Under the pieces are notes generated by a model. The model ran no database searches. It saw only the letters and a list, made by a program, of their open reading frames with translations, and was not told where the DNA came from. A stretch of DNA of 64,000 bases from positions 62,001-126,000 of the forward strand of contig NZ_BMVM01000010.1 in the NCBI RefSeq assembly GCF_014650715.1, written 5' to 3'. Both the position numbers and the translations under genes were made by a program. Each line of letters starts with the position of its first letter. Within the stretch, counting starts at the first letter, position 1. The DNA comes from Streptomyces bluensis (GTDB lineage: Bacteria; Actinomycetota; Actinomycetes; Streptomycetales; Streptomycetaceae). Positions 1 to 8,724 of this stretch are shown piece after piece.

Positions 1-360
1 CTCTCGCTCCCCGGACGTCCCCGTGCCGGCGGGCCGTCCGGCCCTGTGGGAGCCGACGCCGAATCACGACCCACGCTCGTCGAGGGCGCCCGTCACCGGA
101 GCCCTCGCCGTCCCCTCACGGTGAATCGTTGAACACAAGCGTGATCAAACGGACACGGCACGTCAACACCCGTTCGGGGATTTGCCCGTTATGAGCTTTT
201 CATTACGGCGCGCAATGGAGCACACCCCCGGCGCACCGACCCCGGTCCTCCCCGGATACGTCCGGGCCCGTGCGACCGCGCGCAGGCGCATGCGTCGTGA
301 CGCCCCGGCCGAGGGTGACCCCATACGGCCACATACGACCCTATACAGCCCTATACAGCC
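1..360. other. Intergenic / left window edge, no gene seen
   Basis: No reading frame here has convincing start, codon bias or homology. The short frames are arginine/proline-rich shadows. The A+T-richer patch around 120-210 could hold a promoter for a gene outside the window, but I cannot define its boxes. The right end runs into a decamer repeat array. Confidence 0.5.
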
Positions 361-370
361 CTATACGGCC
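321..370. repeat. Five tandem 10-bp repeats
   Basis: Five consecutive decamers fit the consensus cyATACrgcc (ccatacggcc, acatacgacc, ctatacagcc twice, ctatacggcc). The last unit supplies the TAG stop of the ATP-binding protein gene on the minus strand (361-363). The period equals one DNA helical turn. Confidence 0.8.
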
Positions 371-846
371 TCGTACGCGCACCCCACGTACGCCATGGAG
401 GTCGAGACGGGGGTGCTGGCCGCGCCGCGGCGGGGGCCGGGGTCATAGCGGTCCAGTTCGCACCAGATCCGTTTGCCGACGCCCTCGGAGTTCCAGCCCC
501 AGCGGTCGGCCAGCCCTTCGACGAGGGCCAGGCCGCGGCCGTTGGTGTCGTCACCCTCCGCGTGCCGGGGCACGGGCGGCCGCTCACAGGTGTCGGCCAC
601 CTCCAGGCGGACGGTACCCGCCGAGCCGTCCCGCACCCCGGACAGCAACAGCCGCAGCACCGCGGGGCAGCCCGTGTGCACCACGGCGTTGGTGACCAGC
701 TCGGACACCAGCAGGACCAGCGTCTCGGCCAGTGGCTCATCGGCCTCTATCCCGGACCCGGCGAGCCGTGAACGGGCCCATTTCCGGGCGCGCCCCACCT
801 CCGTGGGGTCGGGCCGGATCTCCAGCTGCACTTGAAGCACCTGCAC
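361..846 (-). CDS. RsbW-like ATP-binding protein (HATPase_c_2)
   Basis: A 161-aa cytoplasmic protein of the anti-sigma / serine-kinase ATPase superfamily. The Bergerat-fold motifs are visible: an N-box (SELVTNAVVHT), a G1-type EVADT segment and a GRGLALV lid, covering roughly residues 15-140. Such small ATPases are abundant in Streptomyces and usually bind sigma factors or STAS proteins. No sigma factor lies directly next to it, so its partner is unknown; the STAS protein near 6 kb is the closest candidate. The last ~25 residues (after LDRYDPGP) are low-complexity and end inside a decamer repeat array. The GTG at 844-846 is the furthest upstream start that keeps the domain whole. Confidence 0.85.
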   Translation of the reverse strand: MQVLQVQLEIRPDPTEVGRARKWARSRLAGSGIEADEPLAETLVLLVSELVTNAVVHTGCPAVLRLLLSGVRDGSAGTVRLEVADTCERPPVPRHAEGDDTNGRGLALVEGLADRWGWNSEGVGKRIWCELDRYDPGPRRGAASTPVSTSMAYVGCAYEAV

Positions 847-1328
847 CGCTCACACCATCCGAACCGGCGGGCACATCACCGCGTGCCTCGCCAAGGCCAC
901 GATCGTGGTCATCTTCTGCACGGCCATCGACTGCATGGCCCGGACAGGGATCACCGAACGTGATCCCGTTACGTACCAGCATGGTTGACGTACAGTCACC
1001 CCAACAAGCGCTTCGGGCATATTCCAGCGCGAAGGAGTACGCATGCGGCATACTGTGCGACGCTCGCCACGGGGAGTCGAACAGGCGGAGCCACACCCCC
1101 GCCCACCAGTGCGAGTGGCGCGCATCGCCCGATCCGGCGTCGCCTCGGGGGCGACACCGGGATGGCTCGTTCTCGGAACCACTCGCACCTCACACAAGGT
1201 ACCGGAGCGGAGCTTCGACTCCAGGGCGTGACAAGTCACGCGTAGGACACAAGCCGATATCAACGCTCGGTAATTCCCCTGTGCCACGATCCACGGCATC
1301 CGCCACAGGAGCCCCGGTGACCCCCTGG
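847..1328. other. Intergenic region without a convincing gene
   Basis: It separates the acyl-CoA dehydrogenase pair from the ATP-binding gene. A plus-strand 62-codon frame (1043-1231) has a good ribosome site (gaaggag, 5 nt before ATG), but weak third-position bias and no recognisable product. A TTGACG hexamer lies near 982. I see no RNA gene. Confidence 0.4.
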
Positions 1329-2252
1329 TCAGACGACCGCACCCGGCGGATCGCCCAACAGGTCACCCGCGAGCATCTCCTCACTCTGCGTCACGTCGCC
1401 GCTGCGGCGGGCGCGCACCCAGGCCCGCTTGAGGTGCAGGTGAACGTCGGACTCCCAGGTGAAGCCCATGCCGCCGTGCACCTGGAGGCAGTCGCGGGCA
1501 CCGTGCAGGGCCGCCTCGTCGGCGAGCAGCCGGGCCGCGGCGATGTCCAGCGGGTCGGCGGTGACGGCCGCCGCGTACACGGCGGCCCGCGCCGTCCCGA
1601 CCCGTTCCAGCATCCCGGCGCACAGATGCTTGACCGCCTGGAAGGCTCCGACGGGCCGTCCGAACTGCTCTCGGGTCCGGGCGTGTTGCACGGCGAGTTC
1701 GCAGGTGCGGGACGCCGAGCCGAGCTGCTCGGCGGCGGTCAGGAGGACGGCGAGGGGATCGGCCGGGAGATCGGCCAGCCGATCCCTTCCGCCTCCGTCC
1801 GGTACGCGGTGCAGCGGGGTCAGCGGATCCACCGACCGCAGCGGTACGGCGCCGGACGCGTCGCCCCGTACGACGTCCGCCTCCTCCAGCCACTCCACCA
1901 GACCGCCCTGCACGGCGGTCACCACGGCCTCCCCCGTCGCGGCTCCGGGCACCCGCGCGTCCGCCGCGAGATGCGTGGCCACCAGGGGCCCGGGCAGCAG
2001 GACCCGGCCGGCCTGTTCGAAGGCCAGGACCGCTTCGGGGAGCCCGAGCCCGACCCCGCCCTCCGCCTCGGGCAGCGTCAGCGCGAAGAATCCCGCCTCG
2101 CCCAACTCGCGCCACAGGGTGCGGTCGAGTCCGGGCGTGTCCAGGGCGATGCGCAGCGCCTGACGCCCGAAGCGTCCTTCGAGCAGTGCGCGCACACCGT
2201 CCCGCAGCGCTCGTTGATCGTCGGTGAGTTGGAAGTGCACGGATCGCGTCAC
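1329..2252 (-). CDS. Acyl-CoA dehydrogenase, second subunit of a pair
   Basis: A 307-aa flavoprotein of the acyl-CoA dehydrogenase family, predicted to introduce the alpha,beta double bond into an acyl-CoA with FAD as cofactor. The N-terminal domain is shortened, and the C-terminal helical domain carries the typical ARTREQFGRPVGAFQAVKH and QVHGGMGFTWE segments. At ~300 aa it is shorter than a normal ~380-aa enzyme. Together with the overlapping longer partner upstream this matches the FadE-type heteromeric dehydrogenases of actinobacteria (alpha2beta2 in mycobacterial sterol catabolism). The GTG start overlaps the upstream stop by 4 bp (GTGA), so translation is probably coupled. The substrate is unknown. 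Confidence 0.88.
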   Translation of the reverse strand: MTRSVHFQLTDDQRALRDGVRALLEGRFGRQALRIALDTPGLDRTLWRELGEAGFFALTLPEAEGGVGLGLPEAVLAFEQAGRVLLPGPLVATHLAADARVPGAATGEAVVTAVQGGLVEWLEEADVVRGDASGAVPLRSVDPLTPLHRVPDGGGRDRLADLPADPLAVLLTAAEQLGSASRTCELAVQHARTREQFGRPVGAFQAVKHLCAGMLERVGTARAAVYAAAVTADPLDIAAARLLADEAALHGARDCLQVHGGMGFTWESDVHLHLKRAWVRARRSGDVTQSEEMLAGDLLGDPPGAVV

Positions 2253-3403
2253 CGCCCCTTCGGCAGGCCCAGGATGCGCTCGGCCACGATGTTGCGCTGG
2301 ATCTGCGAGGTCCCGGCCGCGATCGTGTACGACAGCGACGACAGCCGGTCGAGCACCCACGGCCGGTCGAGGTCGAGCGCCTCCGGGCCCAGGATGTCGG
2401 CGGCCGTGTCGTACAGCTCCTGCCGTGCGTGCGAGTAGCGGAGCTTGAAGACCGAGCCGCCCGCGCCCGGGACCCCGCCGCTGCGCTCGGCCTCGCTGAC
2501 ATTCCACTGCGTCAGCCGCCACAGCGCGCGGAACTCGGCGTTCAGCCGGCCCAGCCTGCGCCGGAGCGCGGGGTCGTCCCAGCGGCCGTTCTTCCGTGCC
2601 TCGCGCGCCAGCTCGCCCAACACGCGACGGCACGAGACCACTTCGCCCACGAACGCGGTGCCCCGCTCGAACGACAGTGTCACCATGGTCACGCGCCAGC
2701 CGTCGTTCTCCGCCCCCACCCGGTGGCCGACCGGCACGCGCACCTCGTCGAGGAAGACCTCCGCGAACTCCGCCGACCCCGCGAGGGTCTTCAGCGGCCG
2801 TACGGTGATCCCCGGGGCGTCCATGGGCATCGCGAGCCAGGTGATCCCCCGGTGCTTGGGCGCCGAGGGGTCCGTGCGCACCAACAGTTCGCACCAGTCG
2901 GCGACTTCCGCGTGGGACGTCCAGATCTTGGACCCGCTCACCACGTAGTGGTCGCCGTCCCTCCGCGCGCGCGTGCGCAGCGCCGCGAGGTCGGAGCCCG
3001 CGTCCGGTTCGCTGAAGCCCTGGCACCAGACCTGTTCGCCGCGCAGGATGGGCGGGAGCCAGCGCGCCCGCTGCTCGGCCGTGCCCTCGGCGGCGATGGT
3101 GGGTCCCGCGTGCAGCAGTCCGACGAAGCCCGCGCCCACGTAGGGGGCGCCCGCCCGCTCGGTCTCCTCCAGGAAGATCAGGTGCTGGGTGGGGGTGGCC
3201 CCCCGGCCGCCGGCGTCCACCGGCCAGTGCAGCCCCGCGTATCCGGCGTCGTACAGCATCCGCTGCCAGCCGAGGTCGTAGGCCCGGCGTGCCGGCCAGT
3301 CCTCGGGCGGCGGCTTCGGCGGCAGTGTGGGCAGCACCCCGGCCAGCCACTCCCGCAGCCGCGCCCGGAACTCCTCCTCCTCCGGGGTGTACGTGAGGTC
3401 CAT
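2249..3403 (-). CDS. Acyl-CoA dehydrogenase, first subunit of a pair
   Basis: A full-length 384-aa acyl-CoA dehydrogenase. The signature YVVSGSKIWTSHA segment and the GFSEPDAGSDLAAL flavin-binding stretch are visible, and the C-terminus reads AAGTSQIQRNIVAERILGL as in many FadE proteins. It starts at ATG 3403 and is followed by the short dehydrogenase with a 4-bp overlap, so the two probably form one complex. It is transcribed away from an acyl-CoA ligase. The shared 309-bp spacer holds two matching palindromes, so both arms are likely under one repressor. Likely role: beta-oxidation of a specific carboxylic acid activated by the divergent ligase. Confidence 0.92.
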   Translation of the reverse strand: MDLTYTPEEEEFRARLREWLAGVLPTLPPKPPPEDWPARRAYDLGWQRMLYDAGYAGLHWPVDAGGRGATPTQHLIFLEETERAGAPYVGAGFVGLLHAGPTIAAEGTAEQRARWLPPILRGEQVWCQGFSEPDAGSDLAALRTRARRDGDHYVVSGSKIWTSHAEVADWCELLVRTDPSAPKHRGITWLAMPMDAPGITVRPLKTLAGSAEFAEVFLDEVRVPVGHRVGAENDGWRVTMVTLSFERGTAFVGEVVSCRRVLGELAREARKNGRWDDPALRRRLGRLNAEFRALWRLTQWNVSEAERSGGVPGAGGSVFKLRYSHARQELYDTAADILGPEALDLDRPWVLDRLSSLSYTIAAGTSQIQRNIVAERILGLPKGR

Positions 3404-3427
3404 TCCGAGCCTCCTCCGGCATCTTTT

Positions 3428-3530
3428 CTGACGGCTCGTCAGGCAATGCCTGCGGGAAGGCTAGCCCCGCACCCCTGGACCGACAAGGCGGGGCGCCCTA
3501 CGCTCTTCCCACGACCTGACTACTCGTCAG
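3428..3530. promoter_or_regulatory. Two matching TetR-type palindromic operators
   Basis: A perfect palindrome, CTGACG-gct-CGTCAG, lies at 3428-3442, 25 bp upstream of the acyl-CoA dehydrogenase start. A second copy of the same form, CTGAC-tact-CGTCAG (5-bp perfect arms), lies at 3516-3530 on the ligase side. The shared core CTGACnnnnCGTCAG between divergent fatty-acid-type genes is typical of a TetR-family regulator. No TetR gene adjoins, so the regulator is probably encoded elsewhere. This is inference from symmetry and position. Confidence 0.7.
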
Positions 3531-3712
3531 ATACCGACCGGCGAGTGAGCCGAAGGGGCGCGCCGGTGTCGAGAGCGCATGGGGTCCCCCCGCGCGAGCG
3601 AAGCCGAGCGTGGGGGAGCGCGGAGGCCCGAAGGGTCGAGCACGGTCGGGCTCTCGACACCGGCTCCAGCGCACCGGAGGCGAACCGAGCCTCAAAAAAA
3701 GGGGGGCCCGCC

Positions 3713-5248
3713 GTGAACGAGAACGACACCGCCCACGCGCTGAGCACGTCCCGCACCCTCTGGGAGCTGCTCTCCCGTCGCGCCGACCTCACTCCCGGCC
3801 GGCCCGTGCTCCTCCAGGACGACCGGGTCCTGACCTTCGGTGAGTTGCGCGGGCGGGCCGAGCGGGTGGCGGCGGGGCTGTACGGCATGGGGGTGCGCCC
3901 GGGCACGGTGGTCGCCTGGCAGCTGCCCACCCGTGTCGAGAGCGTTCTGCTGTCGTTCGCGCTGGCCCGCCTGGGCGCCGTGCAGTCACCGGTCATCCCC
4001 TTCTACCGGGACCGCGAGGTCGGCTTCGCGCTGCGGGAGTCGAAGGCGGAGTACTTCGCCGTGCCGGGCGAGTGGCGCGGCTTCGACCACACGGAGATGG
4101 CGCGGCGACTGGGCGCGAAGGGCGTCTTCGAGGCGTACGACCGCCTCCCGGACGGCGATCCGGCCGTCCTGCCCGCGCCGCCCTCGGAGGGCACCTCGGT
4201 CCGCTGGATCTACTGGACGTCGGGCACCACCTCCGACCCCAAGGGCGTGCTCCACACGGACCGTTCACTGATCGCGGGCGGCTCCTGCCTCGCCCACGCC
4301 CTCCACCTCTCGGCGTCCGACGTGGGTTCGATCGCGTTCCCGTACGCGCACATAGGCGGCCCCGACTACATGGTGATGCTGCTGCTGTACGGCTTCCCGG
4401 CGGTGCTGTTCGAGCACTTCGCGCTGCCGGACGCGCTGGAGGGGTACCGCAGGCACGGGGTGACGGTGGCGGGCGGGTCCACCGCGTTCTACTCGATGTT
4501 CCTCGCCGCTCAGCGCGAACAGCCCGGCACGCCGGTCGTCCCGACGCTGCGGCTGCTGGCGGGCGGCGGAGCTCCGAAGCCGCCCGAGCTGTACCACCGC
4601 GTCGTGCGCGAGATGGGCGTCCAGCTCACCCATGGGTACGGCATGACCGAGGTGCCGATGATCACGATGGGGTCGCCGGACGACTCGGCGGAGAACCTGG
4701 CGACGACCGAGGGGCGGCCCCCGGAGGGGATGGAGATACGGATCGTCGACGGGTCAGGCAGGCCGGTGGCGTACGGCGTCGACGGGGAGGTGCGGCTGCG
4801 GGGGGAGGCCGTGTGCCAGGGGTATCTGGATCCGGCGCAGACGGCACAGGCGTTCGACGCCGACGGGTTCCTCGTCACGGGTGACCTCGGGCGTCTCACC
4901 GAGGACGGTCACCTGGTCCTGACGGGCCGCCTCAAGGACGTCATCATCAGGAAGGGGGAGAACATCTCCGCCAAGGAGATCGAGGACCTGCTGCACCGGC
5001 ACCCGGCGGTCCGGGACGTCGCCGTCGTCGGGCTGCCGGATCCCGAACGCGGGGAGCGGGTCTGCGCCGTCGTCGAGCGGGTGCCGGGGGGCGGGGAGTT
5101 GTCCCTGGACGACATGACCTCGTACCTGCGCTCGGAAGGGCTGTCCGTGCACAAGCTGCCCGAGCAACTGGAGGTGGTGGACGCCCTTCCGCGCAACGAC
5201 ACCCTGCGGAAGGTGCTCAAGTACAAACTGAGGGAACGCTATGCGTGA
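3713..5248 (+). CDS. Acyl-CoA ligase (AMP-dependent synthetase)
   Basis: A 511-aa ANL-superfamily enzyme that would activate a carboxylic acid with ATP to the acyl-AMP and then the CoA thioester. Visible motifs are the phosphate loop YWTSGTTSDPKG (residues ~167-178), GYGMTE, the VTGDLGRL hinge region, KDVIIRKGENISAKEIE, and the C-terminal LRKVLKYK segment holding the expected catalytic lysine. The start is the GTG at 3713, just after a G-rich ribosome site; the upstream in-frame extension is not protein-like. It is divergent from the acyl-CoA dehydrogenase pair, so ligase plus dehydrogenase probably begin the same catabolic route. The closest relatives I would expect are cyclohexanecarboxylate/medium-chain-type ligases, but the substrate cannot be read from sequence. 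Confidence 0.92.
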   Translation: MNENDTAHALSTSRTLWELLSRRADLTPGRPVLLQDDRVLTFGELRGRAERVAAGLYGMGVRPGTVVAWQLPTRVESVLLSFALARLGAVQSPVIPFYRDREVGFALRESKAEYFAVPGEWRGFDHTEMARRLGAKGVFEAYDRLPDGDPAVLPAPPSEGTSVRWIYWTSGTTSDPKGVLHTDRSLIAGGSCLAHALHLSASDVGSIAFPYAHIGGPDYMVMLLLYGFPAVLFEHFALPDALEGYRRHGVTVAGGSTAFYSMFLAAQREQPGTPVVPTLRLLAGGGAPKPPELYHRVVREMGVQLTHGYGMTEVPMITMGSPDDSAENLATTEGRPPEGMEIRIVDGSGRPVAYGVDGEVRLRGEAVCQGYLDPAQTAQAFDADGFLVTGDLGRLTEDGHLVLTGRLKDVIIRKGENISAKEIEDLLHRHPAVRDVAVVGLPDPERGERVCAVVERVPGGGELSLDDMTSYLRSEGLSVHKLPEQLEVVDALPRNDTLRKVLKYKLRERYA

Positions 5249-5289
5249 CGTGAGGGAACGCTGTTCGTGCGGTACGTGAGTTACGTGCG

Positions 5290-5802
5290 TTATTCGGGCA
5301 CCGTGAAGTAGCGCGCGAAGGCCGTGACGACCTCCGCCTCGCCCACCTTGCCGTCGGCGTCGGTGTCGAGGGTCGCGGCGGCCGCGGCGGCGACGTGCTC
5401 GGGCACACCGAGGGCCCTGAGGACACGGGTGGCCGCCTCGACCGTGACCGAACCGTCCCCGTCGTCGTCCGCGACGGCGAGGGCCGCGTGCAGGAAGGGG
5501 CGGGCGATCTCGGCGAACCGGCCGGGGTTGTCGCGCAGGCGCTTGACCGCGCCGTTCACGAACTCCTCCCGGGTGATGCGCTGGTCGCCGTCCCGGTCCG
5601 CTATCCCCGCCATGCCCTGCCACAGGGCCTCGGCGCCGCCGTACAGGGCCTGGCCCTTGTCGGACCGGGGTGTGGTGGCGAACTCGGCGAGGACCGCCTT
5701 GGCCGCCGCGCTGAAGTCCGCGCGGTCGATGTAGCCGTTGCCGTCCTGGTCGAAGGTGGCGAACCGGGCAGCGATCCTGCGCTCGTACTCGGTGCTGACC
5801 AT
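5290..5802 (-). CDS. EF-hand calcium-binding protein (calerythrin-like)
   Basis: A 170-aa cytosolic protein with four EF-hand loops, at residues 18-29, 69-80, 112-123 and 146-157. Loops 2 and 4 are canonical, with Glu at position 12. Loop 1 ends in Asp, and loop 3 has Ala at position 12, so loop 3 probably binds calcium poorly. Length and four-hand layout match the calerythrin / sarcoplasmic calcium-binding-like proteins of actinomycetes, thought to buffer or sense calcium. It is convergent with the acyl-CoA ligase (41-bp gap) and lies 3' of the STAS gene on the same strand. Confidence 0.92.
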   Translation of the reverse strand: MVSTEYERRIAARFATFDQDGNGYIDRADFSAAAKAVLAEFATTPRSDKGQALYGGAEALWQGMAGIADRDGDQRITREEFVNGAVKRLRDNPGRFAEIARPFLHAALAVADDDGDGSVTVEAATRVLRALGVPEHVAAAAAATLDTDADGKVGEAEVVTAFARYFTVPE

Positions 5803-5987
5803 GTCTGTTCGGGACCGCCTTACGTCGTCACGAGGGGATTGGTCTGAACGGAGCGTACGACGTCAGGGGCCGGGTCGGTGCGGGAAAACGACGCTTGTGC
5901 CAAGACCGGGGGAATTTCGCGACAACGGCGTGGCGTGCGCGTGACCTGCGCGTGGCCCGGGTAGGGGCGCCTTCGCGTGCGTGCCGC

Positions 5988-6425
5988 TCACGCCGACAGT
6001 GGGCCGGCCTCCTCGTCGTCGTCCGGGGCGCCGTCCACAGCCGTGGCCACGTCCGGGTGGACGTCGAACAGGCGGCGGACCCCGAGGGCGCCGAGAACGC
6101 GGTTGACGTGCGCGCCCTGTCCGCGTCCGCCGTCCGCCCCGCCCCCGCCGGCGGCTGTGCCGGTTCCGTCGGTCGGGAGTATCAGACGTAGTTCGCCCCG
6201 GCAGGAACGGATGAGGCGGCGGGTGGCGATGAGGACACCGACACCGCTGGAGTCGCAGAACACGACACCGGAGAGGTCCAGGACGAGGCTGCGGCGGCCG
6301 TCGGCCACCGCGTCGTGCACCCGTTGCCTCAGCACCGGGGACGTCACCAGGTCCATCTCGCCCGACACATGGAGCACGGCCCACTCGCCGTGCTCGCCGC
6401 CGGTCACCTTGAGCGTCACCACCAC
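5988..6425 (-). CDS. STAS-domain anti-sigma factor antagonist
   Basis: A SpoIIAA/RsbV-type STAS protein that would bind an anti-sigma kinase. The core reads LHVSGEMDLVTSPVLRQRV followed by LVLDLSGVVFCDSSGVGVLI; the serine of DSSG is the usual phosphorylation site. A Gly-rich loop (~30 residues) interrupts the second half before the last helix. I prefer a start in the GTG cluster at 6417-6425, because gagagg lies 1-7 nt upstream. An ATG at 6527 would add a 34-residue tail with no ribosome site. It lies divergent from the ECF sigma operon. A role with that sigma factor, or with one of the two RsbW-like ATPases in the window, is possible but unproven. Confidence 0.87.
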   Translation of the reverse strand: MVVTLKVTGGEHGEWAVLHVSGEMDLVTSPVLRQRVHDAVADGRRSLVLDLSGVVFCDSSGVGVLIATRRLIRSCRGELRLILPTDGTGTAAGGGGADGGRGQGAHVNRVLGALGVRRLFDVHPDVATAVDGAPDDDEEAGPLSA

Positions 6426-6814
6426 GCCTCTCAGTCGCCGGAAATCCCTGGAACTCCCGGAATGAGCACCGGAAACGGAAGCCGCAGTTACGCTTCCATC
6501 TGCGCGGCTGCCCCAGCCTCGTTCCATGAAACACCGAGGCCTGGCCGAAAGCGTGGGCTAAGACTGGCCATTTCAGTCCGGATCGGTCTTGTACGATCCA
6601 ATACGGTCACGCTTGATCGGTTTCGCGCGGGGTAGGTGCAGCGCAGCAGCGAAGGCCGACCGGCCGCGGCCCATACCACCCCGGGCCTTCCCGGGGGCGC
6701 ACATTGCCGCAATGGGGCGTGCGCCGCTGGTGGTGCCGACTACATTCGAGGTGGCACAGGACACAGGCTGGGTTTGGAGAACGGCGCACAGCACGAGCAG
6801 GGATGAGGGGCCAC
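6426..6814. promoter_or_regulatory. Divergent promoter region, STAS / ECF sigma genes
   Basis: This spacer must hold the promoters of both the STAS gene and the sigma/anti-sigma operon. An inverted repeat GGATCG-N8-CGATCC lies at 6580-6599. I see no clear ECF-type promoter boxes and no additional gene. Confidence 0.45.
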
Positions 6815-7396
6815 ATGGCGACGAACGACGCGCCGCCCCGCTGGGACCGCAGGATGCAACAGCGGCTGGCGCACGGCGAGGCGGCGGCGCTCGGCGAGTT
6901 GTACGACCGGTTCGCCTCACTCGTCCACGGCCTCGCCCATCGCGTGCTGGGAGACGAACCCGCGGCCGACGCCCTCACCTGCGACGTCTTCGCCCACATC
7001 TGGGAGCACCCGGACGCCTACGACCCGCACGAGGGCCCGATGCGCTCCTGGGTCGCCGCGCTGACCCACCGCCTCGCCGTACAGCGCCTGCGCACCACCG
7101 GGACCGCGGCGCTGGCACGCGGCGGCGAGGGCACCACGGAGGACCTGGAGCGCAGGGTCCACCGCGCCTCGGCGGCCGCCCGCGCCGACTACATCGTCCA
7201 GTCCATGCCCACCCCGCTCCGCGCCGCCCTCGAACGCGCCTACTTCCAGCGCCGCGACTACCGTCAGGCCGCCGCCGACCTCGGCATCACCGAGGACGAG
7301 GCACGCCGCCGCCTGCGCCTCGGCCTCCAGCTCCTCTCCACGGCCCACCACACCGGGCCGTCCGGGGTGCCTCCGGAACACGGAGGCGCGAGGTGA
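6815..7396 (+). CDS. ECF-type RNA polymerase sigma factor
   Basis: A 193-aa sigma-70 family protein. Region 2 is visible (LGELYDRFASLVHGLAHRVL, then ADALTCDVFAHIWEHPDAYDP with RSWVAALTHRLAVQRLR). A region-4-like helix-turn-helix follows (PLRAALERAYFQRRDYRQAAADLGITEDEARRR). The ATG at 6815 is preceded by gagggg 4 nt upstream; an in-frame ATG 12 bp earlier is an alternative. Its stop overlaps the GTG of the anti-sigma gene by 4 bp, so the pair is co-translated and the downstream protein probably holds this sigma factor inactive. The signal is unknown. Confidence 0.92.
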   Translation: MATNDAPPRWDRRMQQRLAHGEAAALGELYDRFASLVHGLAHRVLGDEPAADALTCDVFAHIWEHPDAYDPHEGPMRSWVAALTHRLAVQRLRTTGTAALARGGEGTTEDLERRVHRASAAARADYIVQSMPTPLRAALERAYFQRRDYRQAAADLGITEDEARRRLRLGLQLLSTAHHTGPSGVPPEHGGAR

Positions 7397-8694
7397 ACGG
7401 GGGTGCGGAGCGGTTCGAGAGATTCGAGGGGTTCGGCAGGCACGAGAGGCGGCAGGTCGGCGCGGGCGACGACAGCCGTGACGGCAGCGGCGGCCGCGAC
7501 GGTGGGGAGGCCGTGCCGCCGCGGGTGCCCGCCGAGGACGGCGGACAGCCGGTGCCCGAGCCGCTGACCGCGCCACCCGTCCTGGCGCACGGGGTGCTCA
7601 AGGCGCTGCTCGGCGCATGGGCTCTCGCGGCGTGCTCGGCTCAGGAGACGGCCGCCGTCGAGGAGCACCTGGGGACGTGCGGCCCCTGCGCGGACGAGGC
7701 GCTGCGGCTGCGCGAGGCCGTGGGGCTGCTGCACGCGGAGGACAGTCTCGACCTCGCCCCGGCCCTGCGCACCCGTGTCCTTCAGGGTTGCCTCGACCGC
7801 CGGGCGCCCCGCATCCCCGTACCGGACTGGGTTGCTCCGTACGACGCGGAGACGGCCCGGCTCGACGCACTGCTGCAGGACATCGGGAACGCGGAGTGGC
7901 ACGCTCCGGTGCGGCTGCGGTGGTTCGAGGGCGACCGGCCGGTGAGCCGCCGTACGACCGTCGCCGGGGTCATCGCGCATCTGCTGAGCGTCGACGGGCT
8001 CGTCGCGGTGGCGCTGGGCCTCGACGACCCGCTGCCCAGGGCGGCGGACGCCCCGACGCCGACGGCCCGCACCGAGGCGTACCGGCGGGCCTCCCGCTTC
8101 CCGCCCTCCCGCGGCGTACGCGGCCCATGGCGCGAACAGAGCCACGCCCTCGTCCGCACGGCGTCCCTCACCAGCGGGAACTCCGGGTCCGAGAAGCTCA
8201 GCGTGTCGTACGGCGACTTCGAGCTGCCGTTGCGGGACGCGATGCTGGACCGGGCCTTCGAGTGCTGGATCCACGCGGAGGACATCGCGGAGGCGGTGGC
8301 CTACCCGTACGAGCCGCCCGCACCGCGCCATCTGCACCGCATGATCGACCTGGCGGCCCGCGTCCTGCCGACGGTCCTGGCCGAGCGCCGCCGGGCCGGA
8401 CTCGCCACACCGCCGCGGCAGACCCGCCACCTCGTGCCCGCCGGTTCACCCGGCCGCAGCCTGCGGCTGGAGATCGAGGGCCTCGGCGGCGGCGAGTGGC
8501 TCATTCCCCTCGACTCCCCCGCCGCGGTGGGCTCCGCCGATCACGCCGTGGCCCACGTCGCTCTCGACGGCGTCGAGTTCTGCCGGCTGGCCGCGGGCCG
8601 GGTGTCCCCGGAGGACGCGGCCGCGGGGCAGGAGGGCGACCGGGAGGCCATCAGAGACGTGCTGTCCGCGGCGGCGTCCTTGAGCCGGATGTAA
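7393..8694 (+). CDS. Zinc-finger anti-sigma factor fused to a mycothiol/DinB-type domain
   Basis: A 433-aa protein. A Ser/Gly-rich leader (1-60) is followed by a ZAS-type zinc site with H92, C96 and C99 (HxxxCxxC), the hallmark of zf-HC2 anti-sigma factors. The rest (~140-430) resembles the maleylpyruvate-isomerase N-terminal / DinB-like four-helix fold (HLLSVDGLVAVALGLDD, then DRAFECWIHAEDIAEAV) plus a C-terminal domain ending in GVEFCRLAAGR. There is no membrane segment, so it should act in the cytosol. The GTGA overlap with the sigma gene argues for a cognate pair. The DinB-like half could sense a small thiol or metal; that is inference. The start is the coupled GTG. Confidence 0.85.
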   Translation: MNGGAERFERFEGFGRHERRQVGAGDDSRDGSGGRDGGEAVPPRVPAEDGGQPVPEPLTAPPVLAHGVLKALLGAWALAACSAQETAAVEEHLGTCGPCADEALRLREAVGLLHAEDSLDLAPALRTRVLQGCLDRRAPRIPVPDWVAPYDAETARLDALLQDIGNAEWHAPVRLRWFEGDRPVSRRTTVAGVIAHLLSVDGLVAVALGLDDPLPRAADAPTPTARTEAYRRASRFPPSRGVRGPWREQSHALVRTASLTSGNSGSEKLSVSYGDFELPLRDAMLDRAFECWIHAEDIAEAVAYPYEPPAPRHLHRMIDLAARVLPTVLAERRRAGLATPPRQTRHLVPAGSPGRSLRLEIEGLGGGEWLIPLDSPAAVGSADHAVAHVALDGVEFCRLAAGRVSPEDAAAGQEGDREAIRDVLSAAASLSRM

Positions 8695-8724
8695 GTCCGT
8701 AGGCAGCCCGTATGGTCCGTCGGG

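Noticed and set aside
1043..1231. 62-codon plus-strand frame with a good ribosome site
   Set aside because: Third-position G+C is lower than in real genes here, it is rich in basic residues, and no family is recognised; kept only as a remark.
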